This document shows, in pieces, positions 1 through 8,408 of a stretch of 64,000 bases of DNA. Source of the DNA: Planctomycetaceae bacterium (lineage in GTDB: Bacteria; Planctomycetota; Phycisphaerae; Phycisphaerales; UBA1924); the NCBI GenBank assembly GCA_027487735.1, contig JAIYDA010000105.1, forward strand, positions 1 through 64,000. The letters run 5' to 3'. The position numbers and the translations under genes are program-made. The first letter of the stretch is position 1; every line of letters begins with the position of its first letter. The notes under the pieces are model-generated. The model was given only the letters and a program-made list of their open reading frames with translations, was not told the DNA's origin and did not search any database.

Positions 1-1568
1 AGCTCGACGGATGCGCCGAGCTGGCTTGCCATCTCCCCCACTGCGCTGCTGAAGCCACCCGCGCCGCAGTCGGTCATCGCGGTGTAGAGCGGCGTGCCAC
101 CCGGGCCCGCGGACCTCGCGCGCAGGATGCAATCGAGCACGCGCTTTTCCTCGATGGCGTTGCCGATCTGCACGGCGTGGCTGAACTCGCTGGCGCTGGT
201 GCTCTGCAACTCGGCGCTACTGAAGGTCGCGCCGTGGATGCCGTCACGGCCTGTGCGACCGCCCAGCGCGATGATGCGATCGCCTGCGCGGGGAGTTCCC
301 TTGACGAGCGCACGCGGCAGCAAGCCGATGCAGCCGCAGAAGACGAGCGGGTTGCCCACGTAGCGGTCGTCGAAGAAGACGCCGCCCGAGACGGTGGGGA
401 TGCCCATGCGGTTGCCATAATCGCGCACGCCCGCGACGACGTCTGTCAGCACGCGGCGTGGTGGGAGCACGCCGGGCGGAAGGGGAGCGGCTTGCGCCGG
501 GTGGGCAACGCAGAAGACGTCGGTGCTCGCGATGGGCTTTGCGCCCAGGCCCGTGCCGATGACATCGCGGATGCAGCCGCCGATGCCCGTGGCGGCTCCG
601 CCGTAGGGCTCGATCGCGCTGGGGCGGTTGTGCGTTTCGACCTTGATGTTCACGGCCCACTGGTCGTCGAGGGCGATGACGCCTGAGTTGTCCTTGAAGA
701 CGCTGAGGGTCCAGTCGAGCCCTTCGGCGATCAGCTCGTGGGTTGCGAGCGCGACGGTGCGCTTGAGCAGGTTGTCGATGGTGAAGGAGCCATCGGCGTG
801 GGCGGTGAGGCCTGGGTGCGTGGTGGCAAAGAGCGAGGGACCTGGCGCGGAGCAGGTGTAGTGCACGGTCGCCTTGAGCGTCTTGTGCACGCAGTGCTCG
901 CTCCAGGTCTGGGCGAGGGTTTCGAGCTCGATGTCAGTGGGGTCGCGACGCAAGCTGCGGTAATGGGCCTGGATAGCCTGCATCTCGGCGAGCGTGAGGA
1001 ACAGGTGCCCCTGCTTGCTGAGGTGCAGGAGCTGGTCGTCGGTCAGGTCGCGGATGGGGACATGCACGAGGCGCAGGGTGTAGGGCGAGCCGTGCGGGAG
1101 GCTGGTGGGATGGAAGGGAGCCGTGACGACGCTGTGGATGGCGGGGTTCGCGAGGGCTCGCGAGGCGAGGGCCTTGGCGTCGTCGGCGGTGCGGATGCCC
1201 TGGAGGTCGAACCGGCTGCCCGTGCTCACGCTGGTTGCGACGCCCGTGAGGTCGCGGATTGCCTCTTGCACGCTCTGCGCGGCAGGGTCCATCACGCCCG
1301 GCAAGGGGTGGACCTCGACGAGGGTGGTGCCCGGGGCGTTGGGGGCAGAGCCAACGCGCACTTCCTCGGTCACCGGGTCGGCGAGCAGGGCGGCTGAGAC
1401 GGCAGTGAGCTGGGGCTGCGAGAGCTCACCCTCGATGAGATAGACCTTCGCCGTCGCGGCTCCGGAGAGCGGGAAGCCCAGTTCTTTGGCGCGGCGGATG
1501 GCGGCGGCGGCGCGGGTGTCGGCGATTGTGGGCTTGACGCGGACTTCGAAACGATGGACGGTGGGCAT
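1..1568 (-). CDS. purL: phosphoribosylformylglycinamidine synthase, N-terminal part (cut by window edge)
   Basis: PurL makes FGAM from FGAR with ATP and glutamine-derived ammonia in purine synthesis. Only about 522 codons are present; the gene runs off the left edge. The N-terminus holds two PurS-like segments (about residues 5-78 and 83-150, the second with PGVMDP), so a PurS-type region seems fused to PurL. TWSEHC lies at about residue 221 and KVETHNRPSA followed by GGAATGIGG near residue 300, both hallmarks of the FGAM synthase AIR-synthase-like domain. The start at 1568 is supported by a TACCCT hexamer six bases upstream and by the absence of a Shine-Dalgarno site, which suggests a leaderless mRNA. 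The gene is divergent from the glycogen synthase. Family assignment is firm; the glutaminase part cannot be seen. Confidence 0.93.
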   Translation of the reverse strand, partial: MPTVHRFEVRVKPTIADTRAAAAIRRAKELGFPLSGAATAKVYLIEGELSQPQLTAVSAALLADPVTEEVRVGSAPNAPGTTLVEVHPLPGVMDPAAQSVQEAIRDLTGVATSVSTGSRFDLQGIRTADDAKALASRALANPAIHSVVTAPFHPTSLPHGSPYTLRLVHVPIRDLTDDQLLHLSKQGHLFLTLAEMQAIQAHYRSLRRDPTDIELETLAQTWSEHCVHKTLKATVHYTCSAPGPSLFATTHPGLTAHADGSFTIDNLLKRTVALATHELIAEGLDWTLSVFKDNSGVIALDDQWAVNIKVETHNRPSAIEPYGGAATGIGGCIRDVIGTGLGAKPIASTDVFCVAHPAQAAPLPPGVLPPRRVLTDVVAGVRDYGNRMGIPTVSGGVFFDDRYVGNPLVFCGCIGLLPRALVKGTPRAGDRIIALGGRTGRDGIHGATFSSAELQSTSASEFSHAVQIGNAIEEKRVLDCILRARSAGPGGTPLYTAMTDCGAGGFSSAVGEMASQLGASVE

Positions 1569-1574
1569 GGGGCG

Positions 1575-1602
1575 AGGGTAGGAAGAGGTGTCGAGGTGTC
1601 GA
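1575..1602 (-). promoter_or_regulatory. probable purL promoter, leaderless type
   Basis: On the minus strand TCGACA (1602-1597) is followed after 16 bases by TACCCT (1580-1575), which ends 6 bases before the purL ATG. The -35-like hexamer is supplied by one unit of the 8-bp tandem repeat at 1585-1620. Confidence 0.5.
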
Positions 1603-1620
1603 GGTGTCGAGGTGTCGAGG
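1585..1620. repeat. 8-bp tandem repeat, GAGGTGTC x4
   Basis: Four perfect GAGGTGTC units at 1585-1616 followed by a partial GAGG and a GA-rich tail. The same unit and tail recur near 55.8 kb. The repeat sits in the divergent gap between purL and the glycogen synthase gene. Confidence 0.9.
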
Positions 1621-1666
1621 GGAGGAAGCGCGGGAAATGCGCGCTGGGGGCGGGCGGTGGTGGTTC

Positions 1667-1672
1667 TATAGT
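1667..1672 (+). promoter_or_regulatory. -10-like hexamer TATAGT, leaderless start
   Basis: TATAGT lies 5 bases before the ATG at 1678 and no Shine-Dalgarno motif is present, so transcription probably starts at or next to the start codon. Confidence 0.45.
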
Positions 1673-1677
1673 GAAGC

Positions 1678-3771
1678 ATGAGCGCATCGGAACGCAACTT
1701 GCAGTCAGAGTCTGCGAGCAAGGACCATGATGTGAGTGCGGTGGTGACGCCGCAGGCTTTGGGCCCCAGCATGCGCGTGGCGAGCGGGCCACTGCTGCTG
1801 GAAGTGTCCACCGAGGTGTGCAACCAGGTGGGGGGCATCTATCAGGTGATTCGCAGCAAGGCTCCGCTCATGACGCAGCGCTGGGGCGAGCGGTATTGCC
1901 TCATTGGGCCTTGGGAAGGGGCGAAGGCGCAGGTGGAGTTTGAGCACGCGCCGGCGGCGGGATGGCTGGCGAGCGCGCTGGAAGAGCTGCAGGCGGCTGG
2001 GCTGCGCGTGCACCACGGGCGGTGGATGGTGCCGGGCAGACCACGGACGCTGCTGATTGAGCACTGGCAAGGGTGGGAAGCGCTGAACGTTGCGAAGTTT
2101 CGCCTGTTTGCCGACCATGGCATCGACACGCCTGGGGATGATGGCCTCATCAACTTTGTCGTGAGCTTTGCGGATGCGGTGCGGCGGCTGGTGGCGGTGC
2201 TGCACACGCATCGCGAGCGGAGCATCGCGCGGGGTGGGCTTGCGGGCGATGATGCGGGCCCGATCGTGGCGCACTTTCACGAGTGGCTGGGTGGGCTTGC
2301 GATCCCGATGATCCGCAAGGACAACACGCCCATCGCGACGGTGTTTACGACGCATGCGACGCAGCTTGGGCGGTGCCTCGCGAGCACGGTGGACGATTTT
2401 TATGATCGCCTGCCCTGGCTTGATCATGAGGAAGAGGCGCGCAGGTTCAACGTGACGACGCAGCACCGCATCGAGCGGGCGGCGGCGCACGGGGCGCATG
2501 TGTTTACGACCGTGAGCAGCGTGACGGCGGAAGAGTGCAACTATTTGCTCGGGCGGCACGTGGACGTTGTCACGCCCAACGGGCTGACGATCGGGCTCTA
2601 TAACGCTGGACACGACCAGCAGCGGCTGCACGGGGAGTACAAGGAGCAGATCCATCGCTTCGTGATGGGGCACTTCTTCCCCAGCTACGACTTTGACCTT
2701 GATCGCACGGTGTACTTCTTCACGAGCGGTCGCTATGAGCCGCGGAACAAGGGCTTTGACCTTTGCCTCGAGGCCCACGCGCGCTTGAACGCGATGCTGA
2801 AGGCGAGCAACATCGGCAAGACGGCGGTGCTCTTCATCGTGACCAAGCGTGCCACGCACGCGATCAACCCGCTGTGCATGGAGAAGCGCGGGATTCTCAA
2901 CGAGCTGGATGAGATCACGAGCAAGATCACGCAGGGTGTGGGCAAGCGGCTGTTTACGCGGGCTGCGGCGCACGGGCCACTCAAGCTCGATGACCTTGTG
3001 GATGAGTATTGGCTGCTGCGATATAAGCGGGCCCAGAGCGCGTTCCGCAGCCATGGGCAGCCCATGGTGGTGACGCACATGCTGCAGGACGAGGGCAACG
3101 ACCCCGTGCTGAACCACATCAGACTCCTGCAGATGTTCAACCACAAGGACGATCCGGCGAAGGTTGTGTATCACCCCGACTTCATCAGCCCGCACAATCG
3201 GTTGTGGGGCATGGAGTATGACCAGTTCGTGCGCGGGTGCCACATGGGGCTGTTTCCCAGCATGTATGAGCCCTGGGGGTACACGCCTCTGGAGTGCGCG
3301 GCGATGGGCATTCCGAGCGTCACGAGCGACCTGGCGGGCTTTGGGCGCTATGTGCAAGAGAGCTACGCCAACCCGGACCAGGGCGGGACGTTTGTGCTCA
3401 AGCGGCGCAGCCGGAGCTTTCATGATGCCGCGTCGGACCTGTCGCGCGTCATGTTTGACTTCTGCAAGATGGAGCGTCGCGATCGCATCGCGCTGCGCAA
3501 CGAGGTGGACAAACGCAGCTGGGACTTTGACTGGGCAAAGCTGGGCAAGGCGTATCACACGACGCACGAGCTTGCGATTCAGCGCGTTCGCGCGGGCACG
3601 GCAGCGGGCAGCGACCCGAGCGCGAGCAGGCTGAGCAGCATTGGGATGGTGAGCGCGGATGACCTGGCCCGTGCCAATCGGAGCCCCAGCCCGATGGGCT
3701 CGCAGGCATCGATGCAAGACGGCATGACCGAGCTCAAGCCCTCCGCGCAGCCGGCGCGGGCGGGGGGCTGA
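1678..3771 (+). CDS. eukaryote-type (GT3) glycogen synthase
   Basis: This 697-residue protein matches family GT3, the glycogen synthase of fungi and animals that also occurs in some bacteria, rather than the ADP-glucose-dependent bacterial GlgA (GT5). It should extend alpha-1,4-glucan from a nucleotide sugar in the cytoplasm. The N-terminal EVCNQVGGIYQVI (about residue 40) is the GT3 opening, AHFHEW and TTHAT follow, VTPNGL is conserved, and SMYEPWGYTPLE near residue 525 holds the two glutamates spaced E-x7-E used for catalysis. The last ~50 residues are Ser/Pro/Ala-rich and look like a disordered tail. The start is supported by TATAGT five bases upstream. It stands alone; no branching or debranching gene is adjacent, though a GH13 lipoprotein occurs at 27.6 kb. 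Confidence 0.9.
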   Translation: MSASERNLQSESASKDHDVSAVVTPQALGPSMRVASGPLLLEVSTEVCNQVGGIYQVIRSKAPLMTQRWGERYCLIGPWEGAKAQVEFEHAPAAGWLASALEELQAAGLRVHHGRWMVPGRPRTLLIEHWQGWEALNVAKFRLFADHGIDTPGDDGLINFVVSFADAVRRLVAVLHTHRERSIARGGLAGDDAGPIVAHFHEWLGGLAIPMIRKDNTPIATVFTTHATQLGRCLASTVDDFYDRLPWLDHEEEARRFNVTTQHRIERAAAHGAHVFTTVSSVTAEECNYLLGRHVDVVTPNGLTIGLYNAGHDQQRLHGEYKEQIHRFVMGHFFPSYDFDLDRTVYFFTSGRYEPRNKGFDLCLEAHARLNAMLKASNIGKTAVLFIVTKRATHAINPLCMEKRGILNELDEITSKITQGVGKRLFTRAAAHGPLKLDDLVDEYWLLRYKRAQSAFRSHGQPMVVTHMLQDEGNDPVLNHIRLLQMFNHKDDPAKVVYHPDFISPHNRLWGMEYDQFVRGCHMGLFPSMYEPWGYTPLECAAMGIPSVTSDLAGFGRYVQESYANPDQGGTFVLKRRSRSFHDAASDLSRVMFDFCKMERRDRIALRNEVDKRSWDFDWAKLGKAYHTTHELAIQRVRAGTAAGSDPSASRLSSIGMVSADDLARANRSPSPMGSQASMQDGMTELKPSAQPARAGG

Positions 3772-3820
3772 AGCGCGAGGGTTGTGCGCCGGTGTTGGGG
3801 TTGGATGGGGGTTGAGGTTT

Positions 3821-3842
3821 GGGTTTGGGTTTGGGTTTGGGG
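3821..3842 (+). repeat. G-tract hexamer repeat (GGGTTT), potential G-quadruplex
   Basis: Four G-tracts of 3-4 G separated by exactly three T each, in the 122-base gap between the glycogen synthase stop and argC. This satisfies the canonical four-tract quadruplex pattern on the plus strand, 51 bases before the argC start. More G-rich sequence precedes it. Confidence 0.8.
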
Positions 3843-3893
3843 TTGGAACTTTCGCCTTGTGTTCGTGGCGTGTCGTGCGAAGCGTGCAGCGGT

Positions 3894-4910
3894 ATGAAGA
3901 CTCCTATTGCCATCGTCGGTGCGTCGGGGTATAGCGGTGCGGAGCTTGTGCAGCTTGCGCTCGGGCACCCTTCGATGCGCATCGTGGGGCTGTTTGGCTC
4001 GGGGAAGGTTGATGCCAGCGGCAAGCCCCTGAGCTATGCCAGCACGTTCGGGCGATTTCGCGGCGTGCTCGACATGCCCGTGCTCGCGAGCGAGCCCGAG
4101 GTGATCGCGGGCACCGGCGCAAAGCTCGCGTTTTTGTGCACGCCCCACGAGGCGAGCATCGCGCTCGCGAAGCGCCTGCTGGCTTTGGGCGTGGGCGTGC
4201 TCGATCTCTCGGCGGCCTTCCGCTTGCGCGATGCGAGTGCGTACCCCGCGTTTTATGGCTTTGTGCACGAGCACCCGGAGCTGCTCGCGCAGGCTGCGTA
4301 TGGGCTCGCCGAGTGCTTCGCGACGGAGATCGAGCGTGCGCCGCTGACGGCGGTCGCTGGGTGCTACCCGACCAGCAGCATTTTGCCGCTGCGCCCGCTC
4401 GTGCGGGCGGGTGCGGTGCGCACCGGGACGCGACCGATCATCGACAGCACGAGCGGCATCAGCGGCGCGGGGCGCAAGGCGGAGCAGCGGCTGCTGTTCT
4501 GCGAGGTGGGCCAGCAGGCGTACGGCGTGTTTACGCACAGGCATCAGCCCGAGATCGACGCGTACGCGGGCTGCGGCACGATCTTCACGCCTCACACGGG
4601 CCCGTATGACCGCGGCATCCTGAGCACGATCCACATCGAGCTTGCGAGCGGCTGGGACGAGGCCCGCGTGCGTGCGTGCCTGCACGAGGCGTATGCGACG
4701 CAGCCGTTTGTTCGGCTGTGCCCGGCGGGGGTATGGCCCAGCGTGCTGGATGTTCGCGGCACGAACTTCTGCGATATCGCGCTTGCGGTGCGGGGCGACC
4801 ACTGCATCATCAGCAGCGCGATCGACAATCTCATCAAGGGCGCGGCGGGGCAGGCGGTGCAGTGTGCGAATATTCGGTTGGGGCTGGCGCAGCAGACGGG
4901 GATTTTGTAG
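3894..4910 (+). CDS. argC: N-acetyl-gamma-glutamyl-phosphate reductase
   Basis: ArgC reduces N-acetyl-glutamyl phosphate to the semialdehyde with NADPH, the third step of arginine synthesis. The 338-residue product has the N-terminal dinucleotide-binding start IAIVGASGYSGAEL, the catalytic cysteine in AGCYPTSS near residue 158, and the HRHQPEI histidine segment near residue 210. Length is normal for the family. The ATG at 3894 is chosen because the frame upstream only translates the G/T repeat; no convincing Shine-Dalgarno site is visible. It is not in an arginine operon here; argF lies 44 kb away on the other strand. The next gene is convergent and the gap holds the GGCGAGACGCC hairpin repeats. 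Confidence 0.95.
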   Translation: MKTPIAIVGASGYSGAELVQLALGHPSMRIVGLFGSGKVDASGKPLSYASTFGRFRGVLDMPVLASEPEVIAGTGAKLAFLCTPHEASIALAKRLLALGVGVLDLSAAFRLRDASAYPAFYGFVHEHPELLAQAAYGLAECFATEIERAPLTAVAGCYPTSSILPLRPLVRAGAVRTGTRPIIDSTSGISGAGRKAEQRLLFCEVGQQAYGVFTHRHQPEIDAYAGCGTIFTPHTGPYDRGILSTIHIELASGWDEARVRACLHEAYATQPFVRLCPAGVWPSVLDVRGTNFCDIALAVRGDHCIISSAIDNLIKGAAGQAVQCANIRLGLAQQTGIL

Positions 4911-4977
4911 GGGGTGGGTGGGTAAGGGTGTGCGCCGCGGGTGCTGTGTGTTGTTGCGGAAGTTGGGCTTGCCGATC

Positions 4978-5033
4978 GCACAGGCGAGACGCCTGTGCCA
5001 CCATGGACATGGGCGAGACTGCTGTGCCACCGG
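4978..5033. repeat. GGCGAGACGCC hairpin repeat, one perfect and one degenerate copy
   Basis: GCACAGGCG-AGA-CGCCTGTGC (4978-4998) is a perfect 9-bp stem with a 3-base loop, followed by CCACC. A second imperfect copy with GGGCGAGACTGC and TGTGCCACC follows at 5009-5033. It lies between the convergent argC and M3 peptidase genes. Related copies occur at 47.7, 47.8 and 54.7 kb. Confidence 0.85.
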
Positions 5034-5035
5034 GA

Positions 5036-6823
5036 TTAGTCGGGCACGCGCTCGAGCTCGGCTCGCACGCGATCGACTAGGCGCTCGATGATGCTGGGCG
5101 AGAAGTCGAAGGTGAGGCCCGCAGCGGCGAAGAGCTCGGGCAGGGGCTTGCTGCCGCCCAGTCGCATCGCGCGCATGTAGCTGTCGATGGCTTTGGTCTC
5201 GCCCTGCTCGACGCTTTGCAGCCAGAGCTGCAGGGCTCCGAGCTGCGCGATGCCGTACTCGATGTAATAGAAGGGCACGCTGAAGAGGTGCAGCTGCCTT
5301 TGCCACAGGTGTGCTCGCGCGGGCTCGAGGCCCGACCAATCGACGCGGCTTGCGAAGCGATCGTCGAGTTGCAGCCACCAAGCGGTGCGCTGCTCGCGCG
5401 TGTGGCTCGGGTTGCTGTAGAGATGGTGCTGGAAGGCGTCGATGGTTGCGATCCAAGGCAGCAGCAGGACGCTGCGCTTGAGCTGCTCGCGGATGGCCCG
5501 CCTGGCATCGTCGCTGCCCGGGGCATAAAAGCTGCCCGGCGCGGTCCAGTGGTGCATCGTCAGCAGCTCCATGCTCATGCTCGCAACCTCGCAGAACTCG
5601 ATTGGCGCGGTGCGATACTCCACCAAGGGCTCATCGCCGCTGAGCATGCTGTGGAAGGCGTGCCCAGCCTCGTGCACCATCGTCTCGACGTCTTTGTGCA
5701 GCCCGGCGGCGTTCATGAAGATGAAGGGGCGGCGGGAGCGGTCGCGCATGTATTGATACCCGCCCGGGGCCTTGCCCTTGCGGCTATCGAGGTCAAAGTT
5801 TGCGGCGTCTCGCGCGCCGCGGGCTTCGGTTCCATCGCCCAGGCTGGCGAGCATCGCGGCGAGGCGCGGATCGAGGGCACGCATCGCCTCGACGCTGCGC
5901 GAGACGAGCTCTTTGCCGCCCGCGAAGGGGCGCAGGGGACCGCGGCCCTTGGGGTCGACGGCGAGGTCCCACGGTCGCAGCGCGGGAAGGCCAAGCTGCT
6001 TGCGGCGCTGCTCGTCGAAGCTGCGGACGAGCGGCACGACGTGCTTCTCGACGCCCTCGTGGAAGGCAAAGCAGTGCGCGGGGGTGTAGTCGAAGCGGTG
6101 CTTGGCAACGAACGTGTAGTCGACGTAGTTCGCGAAGCCCGCCTCGCCCGCGATCTGCTGGCGCAGGGCGAGCATCTGGTCGAAGATGTCGCTGAACTTG
6201 CTGGCCTCTTGCAGGCGGCGCTCGGTCACGGTGCGCCAGGCTCGCTCGCGGAGGTCGCGGTCGGTCTGCTCCTGATAGCGGGCCATCTGGGGGAGCGTGC
6301 GTTCCTGACCTTCAAACTGCACGGTGAGGCTGCCCGACAGTGCCTCGAACTGCTGCACGAGCAGATCGTGCTTGGTCTCGCGCGGCACGTTGGCCTCGCG
6401 GAAGAGCGCGACGTCGGCCTTTGCGGCGCGGAGCAGCACGGCGTAGCGATCGGGCGGCAGCGGGAACTGCTGCGACAGCTGCACCAGGCGCTTGTCGAGC
6501 TCAAAGCCCGCGAGCTTGAGCTTGGGGTCGATGTCTTCGACAAAGCGCGTGAAGGCCTGCGCGCTCGCCTGGTCCTCGGTGTTGCAGGTCATCGAGATGT
6601 AGAGATCGGCGCGGCTCTCGCTGCATGCGGCGGCGAGCTCGCCCCGGTCGATGAGCCAGCGCTCGAGGTCTTGCACGCTGTGGATCGCGCGGCTTTGCAA
6701 CGCGTGGAAGTAGGCGTGCACGTCGTCGAAGGATCGCACGCGGAGGGAGGCAGGGACGAAGGAGCCGTCGATGGCGTGGGGCGTGATGGGCGACGGAGGC
6801 GTCGGAGCGGGTGCGCTGGGCAT
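5036..6823 (-). CDS. M3 family (PepF-like) oligoendopeptidase
   Basis: A cytoplasmic zinc metallopeptidase expected to cleave short peptides. The 595-residue protein carries the M3 zinc site HEAGHAFHSM near residue 386 and the third ligand glutamate in EFCEVASMSME about 25 residues later. Length and the EFCEVASMSMELL segment match the PepF/M3B oligoendopeptidase group. No signal peptide is present. The ATG at 6823 is chosen because the upstream frame is Pro/Arg-rich and would read through the terminator of the preceding gene. It follows two exported ClpP-fold proteins on the same strand but is separated from them by a hairpin terminator, so it is probably transcribed alone. The substrate is not identifiable from sequence. 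Confidence 0.92.
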   Translation of the reverse strand: MPSAPAPTPPSPITPHAIDGSFVPASLRVRSFDDVHAYFHALQSRAIHSVQDLERWLIDRGELAAACSESRADLYISMTCNTEDQASAQAFTRFVEDIDPKLKLAGFELDKRLVQLSQQFPLPPDRYAVLLRAAKADVALFREANVPRETKHDLLVQQFEALSGSLTVQFEGQERTLPQMARYQEQTDRDLRERAWRTVTERRLQEASKFSDIFDQMLALRQQIAGEAGFANYVDYTFVAKHRFDYTPAHCFAFHEGVEKHVVPLVRSFDEQRRKQLGLPALRPWDLAVDPKGRGPLRPFAGGKELVSRSVEAMRALDPRLAAMLASLGDGTEARGARDAANFDLDSRKGKAPGGYQYMRDRSRRPFIFMNAAGLHKDVETMVHEAGHAFHSMLSGDEPLVEYRTAPIEFCEVASMSMELLTMHHWTAPGSFYAPGSDDARRAIREQLKRSVLLLPWIATIDAFQHHLYSNPSHTREQRTAWWLQLDDRFASRVDWSGLEPARAHLWQRQLHLFSVPFYYIEYGIAQLGALQLWLQSVEQGETKAIDSYMRAMRLGGSKPLPELFAAAGLTFDFSPSIIERLVDRVRAELERVPD

Positions 6824-6867
6824 GGGCGGAATGATTGGGGGCGGAAGGCCTCGGGCGGGAGGGCAGA

Positions 6868-6903
6868 GAAAGAAAATCGCCCCGGCGGGCAAGGGCCGGG
6901 GCG
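6868..6903 (-). terminator. rho-independent terminator
   Basis: An 8-bp perfect stem CGCCCCGG / CCGGGGCG (6878-6885 with 6896-6903) and a 10-base loop, followed on the minus strand by ATTTTCTTTC. It lies just downstream of the gene ending at 6951. Confidence 0.8.
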
Positions 6904-6950
6904 AGGGGGTCTTTGTTCTTACTCTTGCAGTGTGGGGAGTGCTGGCCGTG

Positions 6951-8315
6951 TTACCGGGGCCGCATGAGCTCGCGGAGCAGCCGCTCCTGCTCCTCATACC
7001 ACTCGTCAAACTGCTTCATCTCCAGCATGTTCATGTTGAACAGGAGGAAGTTGGGGTTGTTCCGCATCATCGAGCGGACGCGCTGCAGCTCTTGGCGAGC
7101 TCGGCTGACGAACTGGCCTCGGGTCTCCAGCGGCTCATCCTGCGCGGCGGCGATGTAGCGGTTGAAGTCGGCGACATAGAGCTGGAAGCTGTCCTGGTCG
7201 CGCTTCACCTTGGAGCGGTAGTCCATGCTCCACTTCTCGGCGCGGCTGACGGGCCACATGATGCCGGGCACGCGCTGGCCGATCCACTCGACGTCCTCAA
7301 AGCTCTCAAAGCCCATGGCCTTGGTCAGCTCTTCGAGCGTGTCGGCGGTGCCGCGGCTGAAGCGAATCTTGCGGGCGGTCTCGGCGTTGAGCGTGAGGAT
7401 GCGGCCCGGGGGGTTTGCCACAAAGTCGCCCGAGACGTCGTCGTGGAAGAACAGCGTGTTCTCACCATCGAACTTCACGGAGAGGGGCTTCATGATCTGC
7501 ATCGACTCCATGATCTTGGGGTCGTGCTTGCCGCGGGCGCTGATGCGCTTCATCATCTCGATGACTTCGACCAGTTCGCGGCCCTTCACGGCGGTGAGCT
7601 GGCCGAACCAGCCCGTGCACGCGCCGTAGTTGCCTTGGCTCGTGAAGTAGATGTCCTCGATGGCGTGGGCGGTCATGGCGGCGGCGGAGATCGCCGAGTC
7701 GATCCATGCGACGACCTTGAAGCGGGGCTTGTAGTCGAGCTCGATGGCGTCGCTCAGGCGCTGAATCTCGAGCAGTGCGCCGCCGCCCGAGGTGATGCGG
7801 AAGACGACGATGCCTGTGCCGTCGGTGCCGAGGTCTTGCTCGAGCATGGGGCGGATGGTGTCGAGCTGGTGGCGGGTCATGAAGAGACCGACCATGTCCT
7901 TGTCGCCTCGCTCACCGAGGGTGATGACGGCGGCCTTGGGGCGTTGGCGCCCCGAGGGGGTCACCACCGGCGCGGCAGCTGCGGGCGCGACGGCTGCGGG
8001 GCTGCCTGGGGCAGTGGCTGCCGGGGTTGAGGCGGGTGCCGCTTCGGGCTTGGCTTCAGGCTTGGTTTCGGGCTTGGCTTCGGTGGCTGTGCCACGAGCG
8101 ATCGAGGCGATCTCGCTGGGGAGCAGCATGCGCTCCTTGCCCGAGGCGTCCTTGATCCAGACGACACCCGCGGCCTCGCGGACGATGGTGCCCTCAACGG
8201 TGGTGCCGTTGCGGAGCGTGACTTTGTCGGCTGCGAGTGCGCTGGAGCTGAGAGCGAGGACGCTCATGAGCACCGCTGCACAGACGAGCCACCAGACTTT
8301 GAGATTGCGAACCAT
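6951..8315 (-). CDS. exported ClpP/crotonase-fold protein (NfeD/SppA-like), serine retained
   Basis: A 454-residue exported protein. Residues 1-28 form a signal peptide ending SALA-A. Residues ~30-70 hold a short beta domain with LRNGTTVEGTIV, often seen in planctomycete exported proteins. A Lys/Pro/Ala linker (~75-125) precedes a domain resembling the ClpP/crotonase-like part of NfeD and SppA: VVFRITSGGGALLEI followed by DSAISAAAM, where the serine fits the nucleophile position, then IYFTSQGNYGA. The last ~130 residues are charged and probably helical. The gene is 93 bases downstream of a paralog on the same strand and ends at a strong terminator, so the pair likely form an operon. A membrane-associated protease or scaffold role is plausible, but no substrate can be named. 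Confidence 0.75.
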   Translation of the reverse strand: MVRNLKVWWLVCAAVLMSVLALSSSALAADKVTLRNGTTVEGTIVREAAGVVWIKDASGKERMLLPSEIASIARGTATEAKPETKPEAKPEAAPASTPAATAPGSPAAVAPAAAAPVVTPSGRQRPKAAVITLGERGDKDMVGLFMTRHQLDTIRPMLEQDLGTDGTGIVVFRITSGGGALLEIQRLSDAIELDYKPRFKVVAWIDSAISAAAMTAHAIEDIYFTSQGNYGACTGWFGQLTAVKGRELVEVIEMMKRISARGKHDPKIMESMQIMKPLSVKFDGENTLFFHDDVSGDFVANPPGRILTLNAETARKIRFSRGTADTLEELTKAMGFESFEDVEWIGQRVPGIMWPVSRAEKWSMDYRSKVKRDQDSFQLYVADFNRYIAAAQDEPLETRGQFVSRARQELQRVRSMMRNNPNFLLFNMNMLEMKQFDEWYEEQERLLRELMRPR

Positions 8316-8408
8316 GAGTGCTGCACTCCAAGAAAACTGCCAGCGACAAGGTCGGTCTGGCGTGTGGATGACTGACGTTGCACGAACCGGAACAGGTCGC
8401 AGAAGGGC

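Noticed and set aside
1585..1620. CRISPR-like array
   Set aside because: Units are 8 bp and directly joined without spacers; no cas genes are present anywhere in the window.
1705..3717. A 670-codon minus-strand frame opposite the glycogen synthase
   Set aside because: Antisense shadow; Arg/His-rich translation with no motif.
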